The notes: generated from the letters alone by a model not told the origin. A stretch of 8,903 nucleotides of DNA from Acidobacteriota bacterium (GCA_016195295.1 JACPZV010000220.1:1-8903); one strand, 5' to 3'; shown: positions 1 through 7,200, counted from the stretch's first letter. Numbers and translations: made by a program.

Positions 1-2
1 AA

Positions 3-194
3 AAGCTCGTGCTCGGGCGCCGCGCGCTGGCGCGCGGGTACTTCGCCGGCGACGCGCTCCGGCGTCTCGCCGAGGAGCACCGCGCCGGCGCGGCCGCGCA
101 CGGCGATCGGCTCTGGCTTCTTCTCAACTTGGAAATCTGGCATCGCGTAGTCGTCGAGGGCGAGGACGCGGCGAGTCTGCTGAAGGCGGCGTGA
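3..194 (+). CDS. Asparagine synthase-type amidotransferase, C-terminal fragment
   Basis: This is the last ~63 codons of a gene that begins left of the window; the reading frame is open from the first complete codon to the TGA at 192-194. The tail shows an aromatic GYF stretch, a run like LRRLAEEHRAG, a conserved H-G-x-R-LW step and then LLNLEIWHR. That is the usual end of glutamine-dependent asparagine synthases (AsnB), including the amidotransferases found in exosortase-associated EPS loci. Full-length members have an N-terminal glutaminase domain and a C-terminal ATP-dependent synthetase domain; neither active site is visible here. The following gene's ATG overlaps the stop (TGATG), so the two are probably co-translated. 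The EPS role is inferred from the neighbouring glycosyltransferases and sugar dehydrogenase; a housekeeping asparagine synthase is the alternative. Confidence 0.75.
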   Translation, partial: KLVLGRRALARGYFAGDALRRLAEEHRAGAAAHGDRLWLLLNLEIWHRVVVEGEDAASLLKAA

Positions 195-675
195 TGCGCA
201 TTCTCTGGGTCAAAGTCGGCGGACTGTGGCCGTTGAGCACCGGCGGACGCCTGCGCAGCTTTCACATCCTCAAGGAACTCTCGGCGCGCCATCACGTCAC
301 GCTGCTCACCACCCACGCCGCGCACGAGGACCCGGAGTGTCTCGCGCGCGAGCTGCCGGGGGTCGACGTCTTCTCGGTTGCGCACGACCCAGCGAAGCAT
401 GGGAGCGCGAGCTTCGCGTACGCGCTCGGGCGCTCGTGGCTGTCCCCGCTACCGGTCGACCTCTGGCGCTGGAGAGTGCCGCCGCTGCGCGCGGAGGCCG
501 AGCGGCGGCTCTCGCGACAGGCGCTCGATCTGTGCGTCGCGGATTTCCTGGCCGCGGCGCCCAACGTGCCACTGGACGGGCCGGTGCCAGTCGTCTTGTT
601 CGCACACAACGTCGAGCACGCGATCTGGAAACGATTGGCGATGGTCGAGCCTCGGAAGGCGCGGCGCGCCCTGCT

Positions 676-683
676 GCGGATCG
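676..683 (+). other. Inferred deletion junction (8-nt microhomology) inside the GT4 gene
   Basis: The octamer GCGGATCG sits exactly where the reading frame of the GT4 halves switches. In frame with the upstream half it would encode the LRI(E/V) step that normally precedes the basic helix. In frame with the downstream half it encodes A-D-R of the ADRAAL stretch that normally follows VSE. One octamer thus serves both family segments, as expected if two copies recombined and removed the DNA between them. The frame change requires a lost length equal to 1 modulo 3. The former second copy is inferred and cannot be seen here. Confidence 0.45.
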
Positions 684-1301
684 TGCGGCGCTGGCGGCGC
701 TGACGCCGAACGCCGGTCCGCGCCTGCGCGTCGTGCCGACGGGCGTCGACACCTCCTACTTTCATCCGAACGGCGCGCGCGCGGCCGCGGCCGAGCTGGT
801 GTTCACCGGGTCGATGGACTGGTTTCCGAATGAAGACGCCGTCCTGAATTTCGTCGACGCCATCCTCCCGAGGATCCGCGCGGCCGTACCAGCCGTGACG
901 TTGAGCGTCGTGGGTCGCGCGCCGAGTGCCCCACTCCGCGCCGCCGTCGAGGCGGCCGGCGGACGCGTCACCGGCACGGTCCCCGACGTGCGCCCGTTCG
1001 TCGACCGGGCGAGCGTGTACGTCGTACCGCTGCGCGTCGGCGGCGGAACGCGCCTCAAGATTTTCGAAGCGCTCGCCATGGGCAAAGCGGTCGTGTCGAC
1101 ATCGGTCGGCGCCGAAGGACTCCCGATCGCGCCCGGCGTGCACTTCGTGCAGGCCGATGAACCGCGGGCATTCGCCGACGCGGTCGTCTCGCTGTTGCGC
1201 GACCCGGCGCGACGGCGCGCGCTCGGCGCGGCCGGACGGCGGCTCGTGGAAGAGAAGTACTCGTGGACGCAGGTGGCGCGGCAGTTCGAGGCCGCCTGCA
1301 C

Positions 1302-1306
1302 GGAGG
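1302..1306 (+). promoter_or_regulatory. Ribosome-binding site of the sugar dehydrogenase gene
   Basis: GGAGG lies 9 nt before the ATG at 1316. It fixes that start, although the reading frame is open far upstream inside the GT4 gene. The site lies within the 3' end of the GT4 gene. Confidence 0.75.
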
Positions 1307-1315
1307 CGGCTCAGT

Positions 1316-2626
1316 ATGTGCATTAGCGTGTTCGGGCTCGGCTACGTCGGCTGCGTCACCGCCGCGTCGCTCGCCAACGACGGCCACACCGTGGTGGGCG
1401 CGGAGGTGAATGCCGAGAAAGTCCGGCAGATCAATGCCAGCGCGTCGCCGGTCGGCGAGCCGGGGCTCCCGAAGTTGCTCGCGAGCGTCGTCCAGATGGG
1501 ACGCTTGCGCGCGACCACCGACATCGCCGAGGCGGTCGCCGCCTCCGATCTCGCGATGATCTGCGTCGGGACACCGAGCGGCCCGCACGGTCGCCTGTCG
1601 CTCGGCGCGGTCGAGCGCGTGGCGCGCGACATCGGCTGCGCGCTGTGCGCCCGCCGCGAGACCTACACCGTCGTCGTGCGCAGCACCGTGCTGCCGGGCA
1701 CGACGGAGCGCGCCATCCTGCCGGCGCTGCTCGACGGCGCCGGTCCCGGCGCCGCGCGCCGCGTGCGCGTCGCGGTGAACCCCGAGTTCATGCGGGAAGG
1801 ATCCTCGCTGCGCGACTTCGCGCAACCGCCCATGACGCTCGTGGGCTGCGCCGATTCGGAGACCGGCGCGCTTGTTCGGTCGTTGTATCCCTCCATCACG
1901 GCGCCGTTCGTGCAGACCGGAATCCGCACCGCGGAGATCGTCAAGTACGCCTGCAACGCGTTCCACGCGCTGAAAGTGTGCTTCTCGAACGAGATCGGTG
2001 ACCTGTGCGACGCCTTCGACATCGACCCGCAGGAAGTGATGCGGATCTTTTTGATGGACCGCAAGCTGAACGTCTCGGAAGCGTACCTGCGCCCTGGCTT
2101 CGCGTTCGGCGGATCCTGCCTGCCGAAAGATCTGCGCGCGCTGCTCGGCGCGGGCCGCAGCGCCGACCTGACGCTGCCGCTCCTGTCGACGCTGTTGCCC
2201 GCGAATGACGCGCGGATCCGCCGGGCCGTGGACGCCGTGATGGACACCGGCAAACGCCGAATCGGCGTCGTGGGGCTGGCGTTCAAGGCCGGGACCGACG
2301 ATCTCCGGGAGAGCCCGATGGTCGCGCTGGTCGAAGGGCTCATCGGGAAAGGCTGCGACGTCAGGGTGCTGGATCGCGGCGTCGCGCTGCCTCGCCTCGT
2401 CGGCGCGAACCAGCGCTACATCCAGGATCAGATTCCGCACATCGCGTCGCTGATGTGCGACGACGCGAACGAGATCCTCCGACACGCCGAAGTCCTCGTG
2501 ATTGGCAACGCGGGCCTCGACGCGGCGAACGTCCTCGACGCGGCCGACGAGCGACACATCGTGCTGGATCTCACGCGCGGTCAACTCCAATCGACCGCGA
2601 AAGCCCTCGTGACGATCGTGGCTTGA
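1316..2626 (+). CDS. GDP-mannose 6-dehydrogenase-like (AlgD-type) nucleotide-sugar dehydrogenase
   Basis: This 436-residue protein belongs to the UDP-glucose/GDP-mannose dehydrogenase family, which makes a nucleotide uronate by two NAD-dependent oxidations in the cytoplasm. Visible features are the N-terminal NAD fold with GLGYVG at residues 7-12 and a Glu ending beta-2 (GAEVN). The CVGTPSG loop, the STVLPGTT and NPEFMREG stretches, and the central helix with EIVKYACNAFHALKVCFSNE follow. The catalytic Cys is in GFAFGGSCLPKD at residue 268, and the C-terminal nucleotide-binding fold opens with GLAFKAGTDDLRESP. Length, the FAFGGSCLPKD form and the Cys position match AlgD, so GDP-mannuronate is the preferred product, but UDP-glucose dehydrogenase activity cannot be excluded. 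The start is set by GGAGG at 1302-1306 and overlaps the GT4 gene by 11 nt. The next gene begins 2 nt after the stop. Unlike three neighbours it is intact. Confidence 0.92.
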   Translation: MCISVFGLGYVGCVTAASLANDGHTVVGAEVNAEKVRQINASASPVGEPGLPKLLASVVQMGRLRATTDIAEAVAASDLAMICVGTPSGPHGRLSLGAVERVARDIGCALCARRETYTVVVRSTVLPGTTERAILPALLDGAGPGAARRVRVAVNPEFMREGSSLRDFAQPPMTLVGCADSETGALVRSLYPSITAPFVQTGIRTAEIVKYACNAFHALKVCFSNEIGDLCDAFDIDPQEVMRIFLMDRKLNVSEAYLRPGFAFGGSCLPKDLRALLGAGRSADLTLPLLSTLLPANDARIRRAVDAVMDTGKRRIGVVGLAFKAGTDDLRESPMVALVEGLIGKGCDVRVLDRGVALPRLVGANQRYIQDQIPHIASLMCDDANEILRHAEVLVIGNAGLDAANVLDAADERHIVLDLTRGQLQSTAKALVTIVA

Positions 2627-2628
2627 AC

Positions 2629-5502
2629 ATGCGCCTCCCTCTGAGTCTTGCGCTGGCGCTCACGATCGTGTTCGGCGCCTCGTCCGCCGAGCAGGTCAGA
2701 TCGCCTGACCTGGATCGCGTTGTCGCGCCGGCCGCGCGCCCACCGGTCCCGCCCGAACTTCCTCGCGTGCGGATCGATACGAGCGCACCGAGCATGGCCG
2801 GCCGTGCGTGGCCGGTCGCCTCGAGCCGTGACTTGCGCGCCGCGCTCGACGCTGCGAGCGGCGGCGACACCATCGTTCTCCAGTCCGGCGTCGTGTATCG
2901 CGGCCCGTTCACCCTATCGTCCAAGCCGGGCTCGGCGTGGATCGTGGTCACCACCGATGCGCCTTCCAGCAGCCTCCCCACACCAGGCTCTCGCATTGAC
3001 CCGTCCTATGCCGACCGCATGCCGACGTTGACGGCAACGTCGAGCCCGGTCCTCATCATTCCGTCCGGCGTCAGAGGGTATCGGTTCGTGGGCATCGAGA
3101 TCCGGCCGGAGGCCGGCACGTTCTTGACCGCGCTCGTCTCAATCGGCGGGACTCCACCGCCGGGCGACATCGTGTTCGATCGTTGTTACCTGCACGGCGA
3201 TCCGCGCGTGGGCGGCCGGCGAGGCATCGCGCTCAACGGCGGGGCGACCGCAGTCATCAACTCGTATCTGTCCGACTTCAAGGAAGTCGGCGCCGACTCG
3301 CAGGCCATCGCCGGATGGGACGGCCCCGGGCCGTTCGCGATCATCAACAACCACCTGGAGGCCGCGGGCGAGAACGTGTTGTTCGGCGGCGCCGATCCGT
3401 CGACCCCAAACTTGGTGCCGTCCGACATCGAGATCCGACACAACCACATGATCAAGTCGCTCACCTGGAAGAGCGACGATCGGACTTATGCCGGAACGCC
3501 GTGGACGGTCAAGAACCTGTTCGAGTTGAAAAACGCCCGACGCGTGCTAATCGACGGCAACATCCTCGAGTACAACTGGCCGCAGGCGCAGAACGGCTTC
3601 GCGATTCTCTTCACCGTGCGCAACCAGGACGGCGGCGCCCCGTGGTCGAGCGTGGAAGACGTGCGCTTCACCAACAACGTCGTCCGCCACGTCGCCGCCG
3701 GCGTCAACATGCTGGGCCGGGACGACAATCATCCGAGCGGGCCGACGCAGCGCGTGTTGATTCAGAACAACCTGTTCGACGACGTCGGCGGGATCTGGAC
3801 CTCGGGCCGACTGTTTCAAATGCTCAGCGGAACGAGTGACGTCGTCATCGATCACAACACGGCGTCGCAGACCGACAGCTTCCTGATCGGCGGAGACACG
3901 CTCCCGCACCCGCGTTTCGTCTTCCGCAACAACATCGTGCTGCACAATCTGTACGGGCTCATCGGCAGCGACAGCGGGATCGGGCTTCCCTCGCTCGATC
4001 GCTACTTTCCCGACGCCCTCTTCCGGCGCAACGCGATTGTCGGAGGCGATGCGCTCAGATACCCACCGGACAACTTTTTCCCCGCGTCGTTCGACGCGGT
4101 GAAATTCGTGGATTGGCGGGCGCAGGGCTACGGCCTGCAAGACTCGAGCGCGCTGCGCCGCGCCGGCACGGATGGGACCGACATCGGCGTGGACGTCGCG
4201 GCGCTCACGAGCGCCGCGGGCGGCGCGGACCGCCAGCAGGCACGGCCCGCCGGCGACAAGCGGCCGCCAACACGACCATCTGGTCATTTGTCGGACGGCG
4301 ACAGCCCGACGCGCCAGGCCGGCGCGCACGCAGCGTTCTGGGCGGCCGCGCTGCTGCTTGCCTATACCTACGTCGGTTATCCGCTGCTCATCACGGCCTG
4401 GGCACGGCTTCGGCCGCAACGATCGCGCCGCCGCCGGATCGCGCCGGCGGTCAGCGTGCTGGTGATCGCGCACAACGAAGGCGACGCCATCGCCGCGAAG
4501 ATCGAGAACCTCCTGTCGCTCGACTATCCTGCCGACCGCCTCGAGATCGTCATCGCCTCCGACGGCTCGACCGACGACACCGCCGCGATCGCGCGCGCCT
4601 ACGAACGGGAGGGCGTCCGCGTTCTCGGGTTCACACGGCGGCGCGGCAAGCCGGCCGTGCTGAACGACGTCCTGGCCCACCTCGCCGGCGAGATCGTCGT
4701 GCTGGCCGACGCGCGCCAGCGGATCGAAGCGGGCGCGCTCTGGGCGATCGTGGCGGCGTTCGCGGATCCGTCGGTCGGCGCGGTGTCCGGCGAGCTCATG
4801 CTGAACGACGCGGCGAGCCCGACCCTGGGCCGCGGCGTCGGCTGGTACTGGCGCTACGAAAAGCTGATTCGCCAGAGTGAAAGCGCCGTGGATTCGACCA
4901 TCGGCGCGACCGGAGCGGTCTACGCGATCCGCCGGGCGCTGTTCGAGCCGATTCCCGAGGACACGATCCTCGACGACGTGTTGATCCCGCTGCGAATCGT
5001 CCGGCGAGGCTACCGCGTCTTGTTCGAACCGGGCGCGCGCGCGTTCGACGGCGTCGTGGCGACGGCGCGGCGCGAGCTCGCGCGCAAAGTGCGGACGAGC
5101 GCCGGCAACTTCCAACTGCTCGCGCGGGAACGCTGGGTGTTCGACCCGCTGAACAATCGACTGTGGTTCCAGACGCTCTCACATAAGGGCCTGCGTTTGT
5201 GCCTGCCCCTGCTGCATCTGGCGGCGCTCACAGCAAGTCTGAACCTCGCCTCGTCTTGGTCTTTCTATCGGTGGGCCCTCGACGCGCAAACCCTCTTTTA
5301 CGCGTTCGCGATCGGGGGATTGGTTCTGCGCGGCCGGCGCGGTCGCGTCGCGCGTCTCCTCGCCGTCCCGTATGTTATCTGTCTCCTGAGTTGGAGCATC
5401 GTGCTGGGCTTCGTCCGGTTCCTGCGTGGGCTGCAGCCCACGACGTGGGAACCGACGCACGTGGCGCAGACCGCGCCAAGGCGGGTGCTGCCTCGACACT
5501 AG
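2629..5502 (+). CDS. Fusion: exported right-handed beta-helix domain plus membrane GT2 glycosyltransferase
   Basis: This 957-residue protein has two parts. Residues 1-20 are a signal peptide (MR, then a Leu/Ala core, SSA cleavage-like site). Residues ~66-530 form a parallel beta-helix of the pectate-lyase-like type, opening with LRAALDAASGGDTIVL. Its Asn-ladder rungs are at about N211, N240, N272, N311, N349, N380, N410, N434 and N468. A polar Arg/Pro linker (~531-568) leads to a membrane helix (570-590) followed by the Arg-rich RSRRRR. A GT2 domain then shows VSVLVIAHNE (608), DGS (645-647), the ADAR metal-type motif (D694), the LDD acid pair (782-783) and RKVRTSAGNFQLL. Three C-terminal helices (about 855-875, 886-903, 910-932) end in a W-E tail. 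The positive-inside pattern puts the helix domain outside and the GT2 inside. GT2 polymerises or transfers sugar; the beta-helix could cleave, epimerise or bind polymer, but no AlgG-type DPHD motif is seen. A recent gene fusion or an assembly join is possible. ATG 2629 was chosen because it gives the signal peptide and sits 2 nt after the dehydrogenase stop. Confidence 0.85.
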   Translation: MRLPLSLALALTIVFGASSAEQVRSPDLDRVVAPAARPPVPPELPRVRIDTSAPSMAGRAWPVASSRDLRAALDAASGGDTIVLQSGVVYRGPFTLSSKPGSAWIVVTTDAPSSSLPTPGSRIDPSYADRMPTLTATSSPVLIIPSGVRGYRFVGIEIRPEAGTFLTALVSIGGTPPPGDIVFDRCYLHGDPRVGGRRGIALNGGATAVINSYLSDFKEVGADSQAIAGWDGPGPFAIINNHLEAAGENVLFGGADPSTPNLVPSDIEIRHNHMIKSLTWKSDDRTYAGTPWTVKNLFELKNARRVLIDGNILEYNWPQAQNGFAILFTVRNQDGGAPWSSVEDVRFTNNVVRHVAAGVNMLGRDDNHPSGPTQRVLIQNNLFDDVGGIWTSGRLFQMLSGTSDVVIDHNTASQTDSFLIGGDTLPHPRFVFRNNIVLHNLYGLIGSDSGIGLPSLDRYFPDALFRRNAIVGGDALRYPPDNFFPASFDAVKFVDWRAQGYGLQDSSALRRAGTDGTDIGVDVAALTSAAGGADRQQARPAGDKRPPTRPSGHLSDGDSPTRQAGAHAAFWAAALLLAYTYVGYPLLITAWARLRPQRSRRRRIAPAVSVLVIAHNEGDAIAAKIENLLSLDYPADRLEIVIASDGSTDDTAAIARAYEREGVRVLGFTRRRGKPAVLNDVLAHLAGEIVVLADARQRIEAGALWAIVAAFADPSVGAVSGELMLNDAASPTLGRGVGWYWRYEKLIRQSESAVDSTIGATGAVYAIRRALFEPIPEDTILDDVLIPLRIVRRGYRVLFEPGARAFDGVVATARRELARKVRTSAGNFQLLARERWVFDPLNNRLWFQTLSHKGLRLCLPLLHLAALTASLNLASSWSFYRWALDAQTLFYAFAIGGLVLRGRRGRVARLLAVPYVICLLSWSIVLGFVRFLRGLQPTTWEPTHVAQTAPRRVLPRH

Positions 5503-5563
5503 GCCCGTCTCGACGCGGCCCTGTCAATTGGATCCTGACGGCCGGCGTGCGCCGCTCCGCCAC

Positions 5564-5570
5564 AAAGGAG
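5564..5570 (+). promoter_or_regulatory. Strong ribosome-binding site of the GNAT gene
   Basis: AAAGGAG is 11 nt before the ATG at 5582 and selects this start, although the frame is open back into the GT2 gene. It is the best Shine-Dalgarno match in the window. The 79-nt gap before the gene (5503-5581) shows no convincing promoter or terminator. Confidence 0.75.
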
Positions 5571-5581
5571 CCGAACGCCAT

Positions 5582-6277
5582 ATGAGAGACGTGACCGTGG
5601 AGACGATGATCGCGCACGCACAGCGAAGCGTGCGCCGTTATGGTTTTGCCGGTACGGCGACGCGCGTGGTCGCACTGGCAGGCCGATCGATTTCGCACGC
5701 GCTCTATCTGCAGGAGCGCCACGTCTGGTACGCGCTCGATCTCACCGCGCCTCGTGCGAGCGTCGATCTTCCCGACGGGTACGCGCTGAGCCGGGCGCGC
5801 GCGGCCGATCTGCCGCTGCTCGAGCAGCTGCCCACAATCGGCGGCCATGAGGCGGCGCAGCGCCATCGCGCCGGCGCGGACCTCTGGTTGGTGCGCGCGG
5901 GCGAGCGGCCGGCATTCGCGTGCTGGGTTTTCCGCGATCGCACACCGGTGCTCGCTGCGCCACGCGGCTGGCTGCCGCTGCCGGCCGCGACGGTCTGCCT
6001 CGAAGACTCGGTAACCGCGCCGGCACATCGAGGACGCGGCCTTGCCGCTGGCGCGTGGTCCGCCATCGCCGATCATCTCGCGCGAGACGGCGTGACGACC
6101 GTCATCACGAAGGTCGCCGAGGACAACACGCCGTCACGACGGGCCGTCGAGAAGATCGGATTCGAACCGACGGCGCTGATGACTCTCACCCGTCTGGCGC
6201 TGCGTTCGCACGTGGACGTGTACCCGTACCGCGACAACGCGCTCTTCGCGTTTCTCGCGGCGCTCCTTACACGCTGA
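5582..6277 (+). CDS. GNAT-family N-acetyltransferase
   Basis: This is a 231-residue cytoplasmic protein with a C-terminal GNAT fold. Acetyl-CoA-binding motif A is VTAPAHRGRGLAAG, with H149-R-G-R-G-L-A155 forming the pyrophosphate loop. Motif B follows as EDNTPSRRAVEKIGF (180-194), the usual end of GNAT cores. The N-terminal ~60 residues have two basic stretches and a short hydrophobic segment and are not recognised. GNATs move an acetyl group from acetyl-CoA to an amine; the acceptor cannot be read from sequence. It follows the EPS genes on the same strand after a 79-nt gap and has its own strong ribosome-binding site. It may therefore acetylate an amino sugar or precursor of the polymer, but this is inference from position only. 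A two-hairpin palindrome follows its stop. Confidence 0.82.
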   Translation: MRDVTVETMIAHAQRSVRRYGFAGTATRVVALAGRSISHALYLQERHVWYALDLTAPRASVDLPDGYALSRARAADLPLLEQLPTIGGHEAAQRHRAGADLWLVRAGERPAFACWVFRDRTPVLAAPRGWLPLPAATVCLEDSVTAPAHRGRGLAAGAWSAIADHLARDGVTTVITKVAEDNTPSRRAVEKIGFEPTALMTLTRLALRSHVDVYPYRDNALFAFLAALLTR

Positions 6278-6291
6278 GCCGTCTCCTGACG

Positions 6292-6348
6292 TAGGGCGGG
6301 TCCTTTTGGACCCGCCTGATCGAGCTGGGTCCGGAAAGACCCGGCCCA
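6292..6348. repeat. REP-like double palindrome between genes
   Basis: Two hairpins lie in the 81-nt gap between the GNAT gene and the next gene. The first is perfect: a 9-bp stem GGCGGGTCC (6295-6303), a TTTT loop, and GGACCCGCC (6308-6316). The second (6326-6348) has TGGG/CCCA and CCGG/CCGG arms, one bulged T at 6330 and a six-base loop; an alternative GGGTC/GACCC pairing exists. The leading GTAG and the paired-hairpin layout recall dispersed REP-type palindromes of GC-rich bacteria. There is no run of T after either stem, so it is not a classical intrinsic terminator, though it could still stop transcription or protect the mRNA end. Dispersal in the genome cannot be seen from one copy. Confidence 0.6.
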
Positions 6349-6358
6349 CAAATCGCTC

Positions 6359-7096
6359 ATGATGCCTCTGATGCTCGTCGGCTTCGCGCTGATCGCCGCA
6401 CTGACGTGTGACGTTCCAAAAACCGCCGGCACGTGTGGATCGGCGTCGCAAGACGAGGTCTCCCCAGTGCGACTCTCCGGCGGCGTGTTCGACGAAGCGA
6501 ACGCGCCCGTGGCCGGCGCGCGCGTTCTGCTCCTGCCTGAGCCGCGCCAGCCGATGACCGGGCCTCCCCCGCAAACGATGACCGATCTGGACGGCCGCTT
6601 CAGTTTTGCTCGAGTCCCGCCCGGCCAGTATCGCGTCGACACGCAGAAGCCGGGATTCGTACGGATGGCCGACGTGGTGAGTCTGCCGCGGATCGATCTC
6701 GCGGCCGGACAGGCGATCGACGGCGTCGTACTGTATCTGCGGCGCGGCGGGGTCATCACGGGCCGTGTCCTCGATCCCGGGGGACAGCCGCTCGCGGAAG
6801 CGCGCGTGATGGCGGTCAGGCGGCTCACGGCCAAAGGATCGCCGGATCGTCTCGTGCCCGCGGGCCAGGGCGGCGTCACCAACGACCTCGGAGAATTCCG
6901 GATCATCGGCCTCTTGCCCGGCGCGTACTACGTGTCCGCGGCGCCGCGAATGCCAACGGCGTTCGAGACACCCGGACGCTCCGCGACGACGATGATCGCC
7001 ACCTTCTTTCCAGGTACTCCCGGCGCGTCCGGGGCCCAGGCGGTGACAGTCGCGTCGGCGCAAACGGTCCCCGACATCATCTTTCGTCTGGCGTGA
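6359..7096 (+). CDS. Exported carboxypeptidase-regulatory-like (Ig-fold) protein, probably truncated
   Basis: This is a 245-residue product with a hydrophobic N-terminal export signal (MPLMLVGFALIAALT, Cys17 after it but not a canonical lipobox). Two carboxypeptidase-regulatory-like domains follow. The first (about 40-101) runs from VRLSGGVFDEANAPVAGARV to GRFSFARVPPGQYRV. The second (about 132-200) has ITGRVLDPGGQPLAEARV and GEFRIIGLLPGAYYV. The final stretch holds an ATFFPGTPG segment and ends in DIIFRLA. These beta-sandwich domains lie in periplasmic or surface proteins and mediate binding or structure; no enzyme domain is present. Relatives usually continue after the FRLA-like segment, and a likely C-terminal tail occurs just downstream in another frame, so the TGA at 7094-7096 probably reflects a deletion or frameshift. 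Start is ATG 6359 or 6362; neither has a clear ribosome-binding site, and the palindrome lies immediately upstream. Confidence 0.75.
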   Translation: MMPLMLVGFALIAALTCDVPKTAGTCGSASQDEVSPVRLSGGVFDEANAPVAGARVLLLPEPRQPMTGPPPQTMTDLDGRFSFARVPPGQYRVDTQKPGFVRMADVVSLPRIDLAAGQAIDGVVLYLRRGGVITGRVLDPGGQPLAEARVMAVRRLTAKGSPDRLVPAGQGGVTNDLGEFRIIGLLPGAYYVSAAPRMPTAFETPGRSATTMIATFFPGTPGASGAQAVTVASAQTVPDIIFRLA

Positions 7097-7193
7097 GATT
7101 CAGCCTGTCACGCCGCCGACGCAGATCCACGTGACCGTCGCGAACGCGGACCTCAGCGACGTCCGCGTCGTGGTGCGTCGGCGCGTTCAGTAA
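7095..7193 (+). pseudogene. Detached C-terminal tail of the carboxypeptidase-regulatory-like protein
   Basis: In the third frame, starting inside the stop of the upstream gene, 32 codons read EIQPVTPPTQIHVTVANADLS followed by DVRVVVRRRVQ, then TAA at 7191-7193 (shown in two parts). The pattern of a beta-strand, then VTVA.AD.SDV.V.V, is how proteins of this regulatory-like type commonly finish. There is no start codon or ribosome-binding site, so it is not an independent gene. It is best read as the 3' end of the upstream gene, separated by a frame-changing deletion at about 7091-7097. It fills almost all of the 104-nt gap before the PilZ gene. Confidence 0.5.
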
Positions 7194-7200
7194 TTCCCAA

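Larger units (their letters stand above)
194..1326 (+). pseudogene. GT4-family glycosyltransferase, broken by a frame-changing internal deletion
   Basis: Two partial reading frames together make most of a GT4 (GT-B fold) glycosyltransferase. The first part (194-703, ATG overlapping the previous stop, GAAGG at 182-186 as a likely ribosome-binding site) has the N-terminal Rossmann half, with the STGGRLRSFHIL loop, HVTLLTTH and AHNVEHAIWKR, and ends at TGA 701-703. The second part, in another frame from about 677 to the TAG at 1324-1326, has VPTGVDTSYF, FTGSMDWFPNEDAV, VVGRAP and the donor-binding GGGTRLKIFEALAMGKAVVST stretch with its conserved Glu. The usual ~25-residue segment joining these halves (a basic RRYE-type helix and a VVAVSE strand) is absent at the switch, so this looks like a deletion rather than a one-base slip. 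The closest remembered relatives are sugar transferases of exosortase/EPS loci. As it stands only a 169-residue half protein is made. Sequencing or assembly error is the alternative. Confidence 0.8.

Noticed and set aside
292..1323. A 343-codon minus-strand frame opposite the broken GT4 gene
   Set aside because: It would be an intact alternative to a broken gene, but it shows no family pattern, while both plus-strand halves carry GT4 motifs.
1055..2590. A 511-codon open frame on the minus strand opposite the dehydrogenase
   Set aside because: The plus strand encodes a full AlgD-family protein with its motifs. The minus frame is Arg/His/Ala-rich with no recognisable domain, a typical GC-rich shadow.
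2629..4330. Calling the beta-helix domain a mannuronan C-5 epimerase (AlgG)
   Set aside because: The fold pattern fits, but the AlgG DPHD catalytic motif is not present. The nearest string is HGDP in YLHGDP, which is not equivalent.
3547..5115. A 522-codon open frame on the minus strand opposite the beta-helix/GT2 gene
   Set aside because: The composition is dominated by Arg, Asp and Val with no domain pattern, and it lies opposite clear GT2 motifs.
5503..5581. Promoter for the GNAT gene
   Set aside because: A strong ribosome-binding site is present, but no paired -35/-10 or -24/-12 elements with good spacing were found.
6295..6316. Intrinsic transcription terminator
   Set aside because: The stem is perfect, but the T-run is in the loop and no T-tract follows the stem, so it is listed as a palindromic repeat instead.
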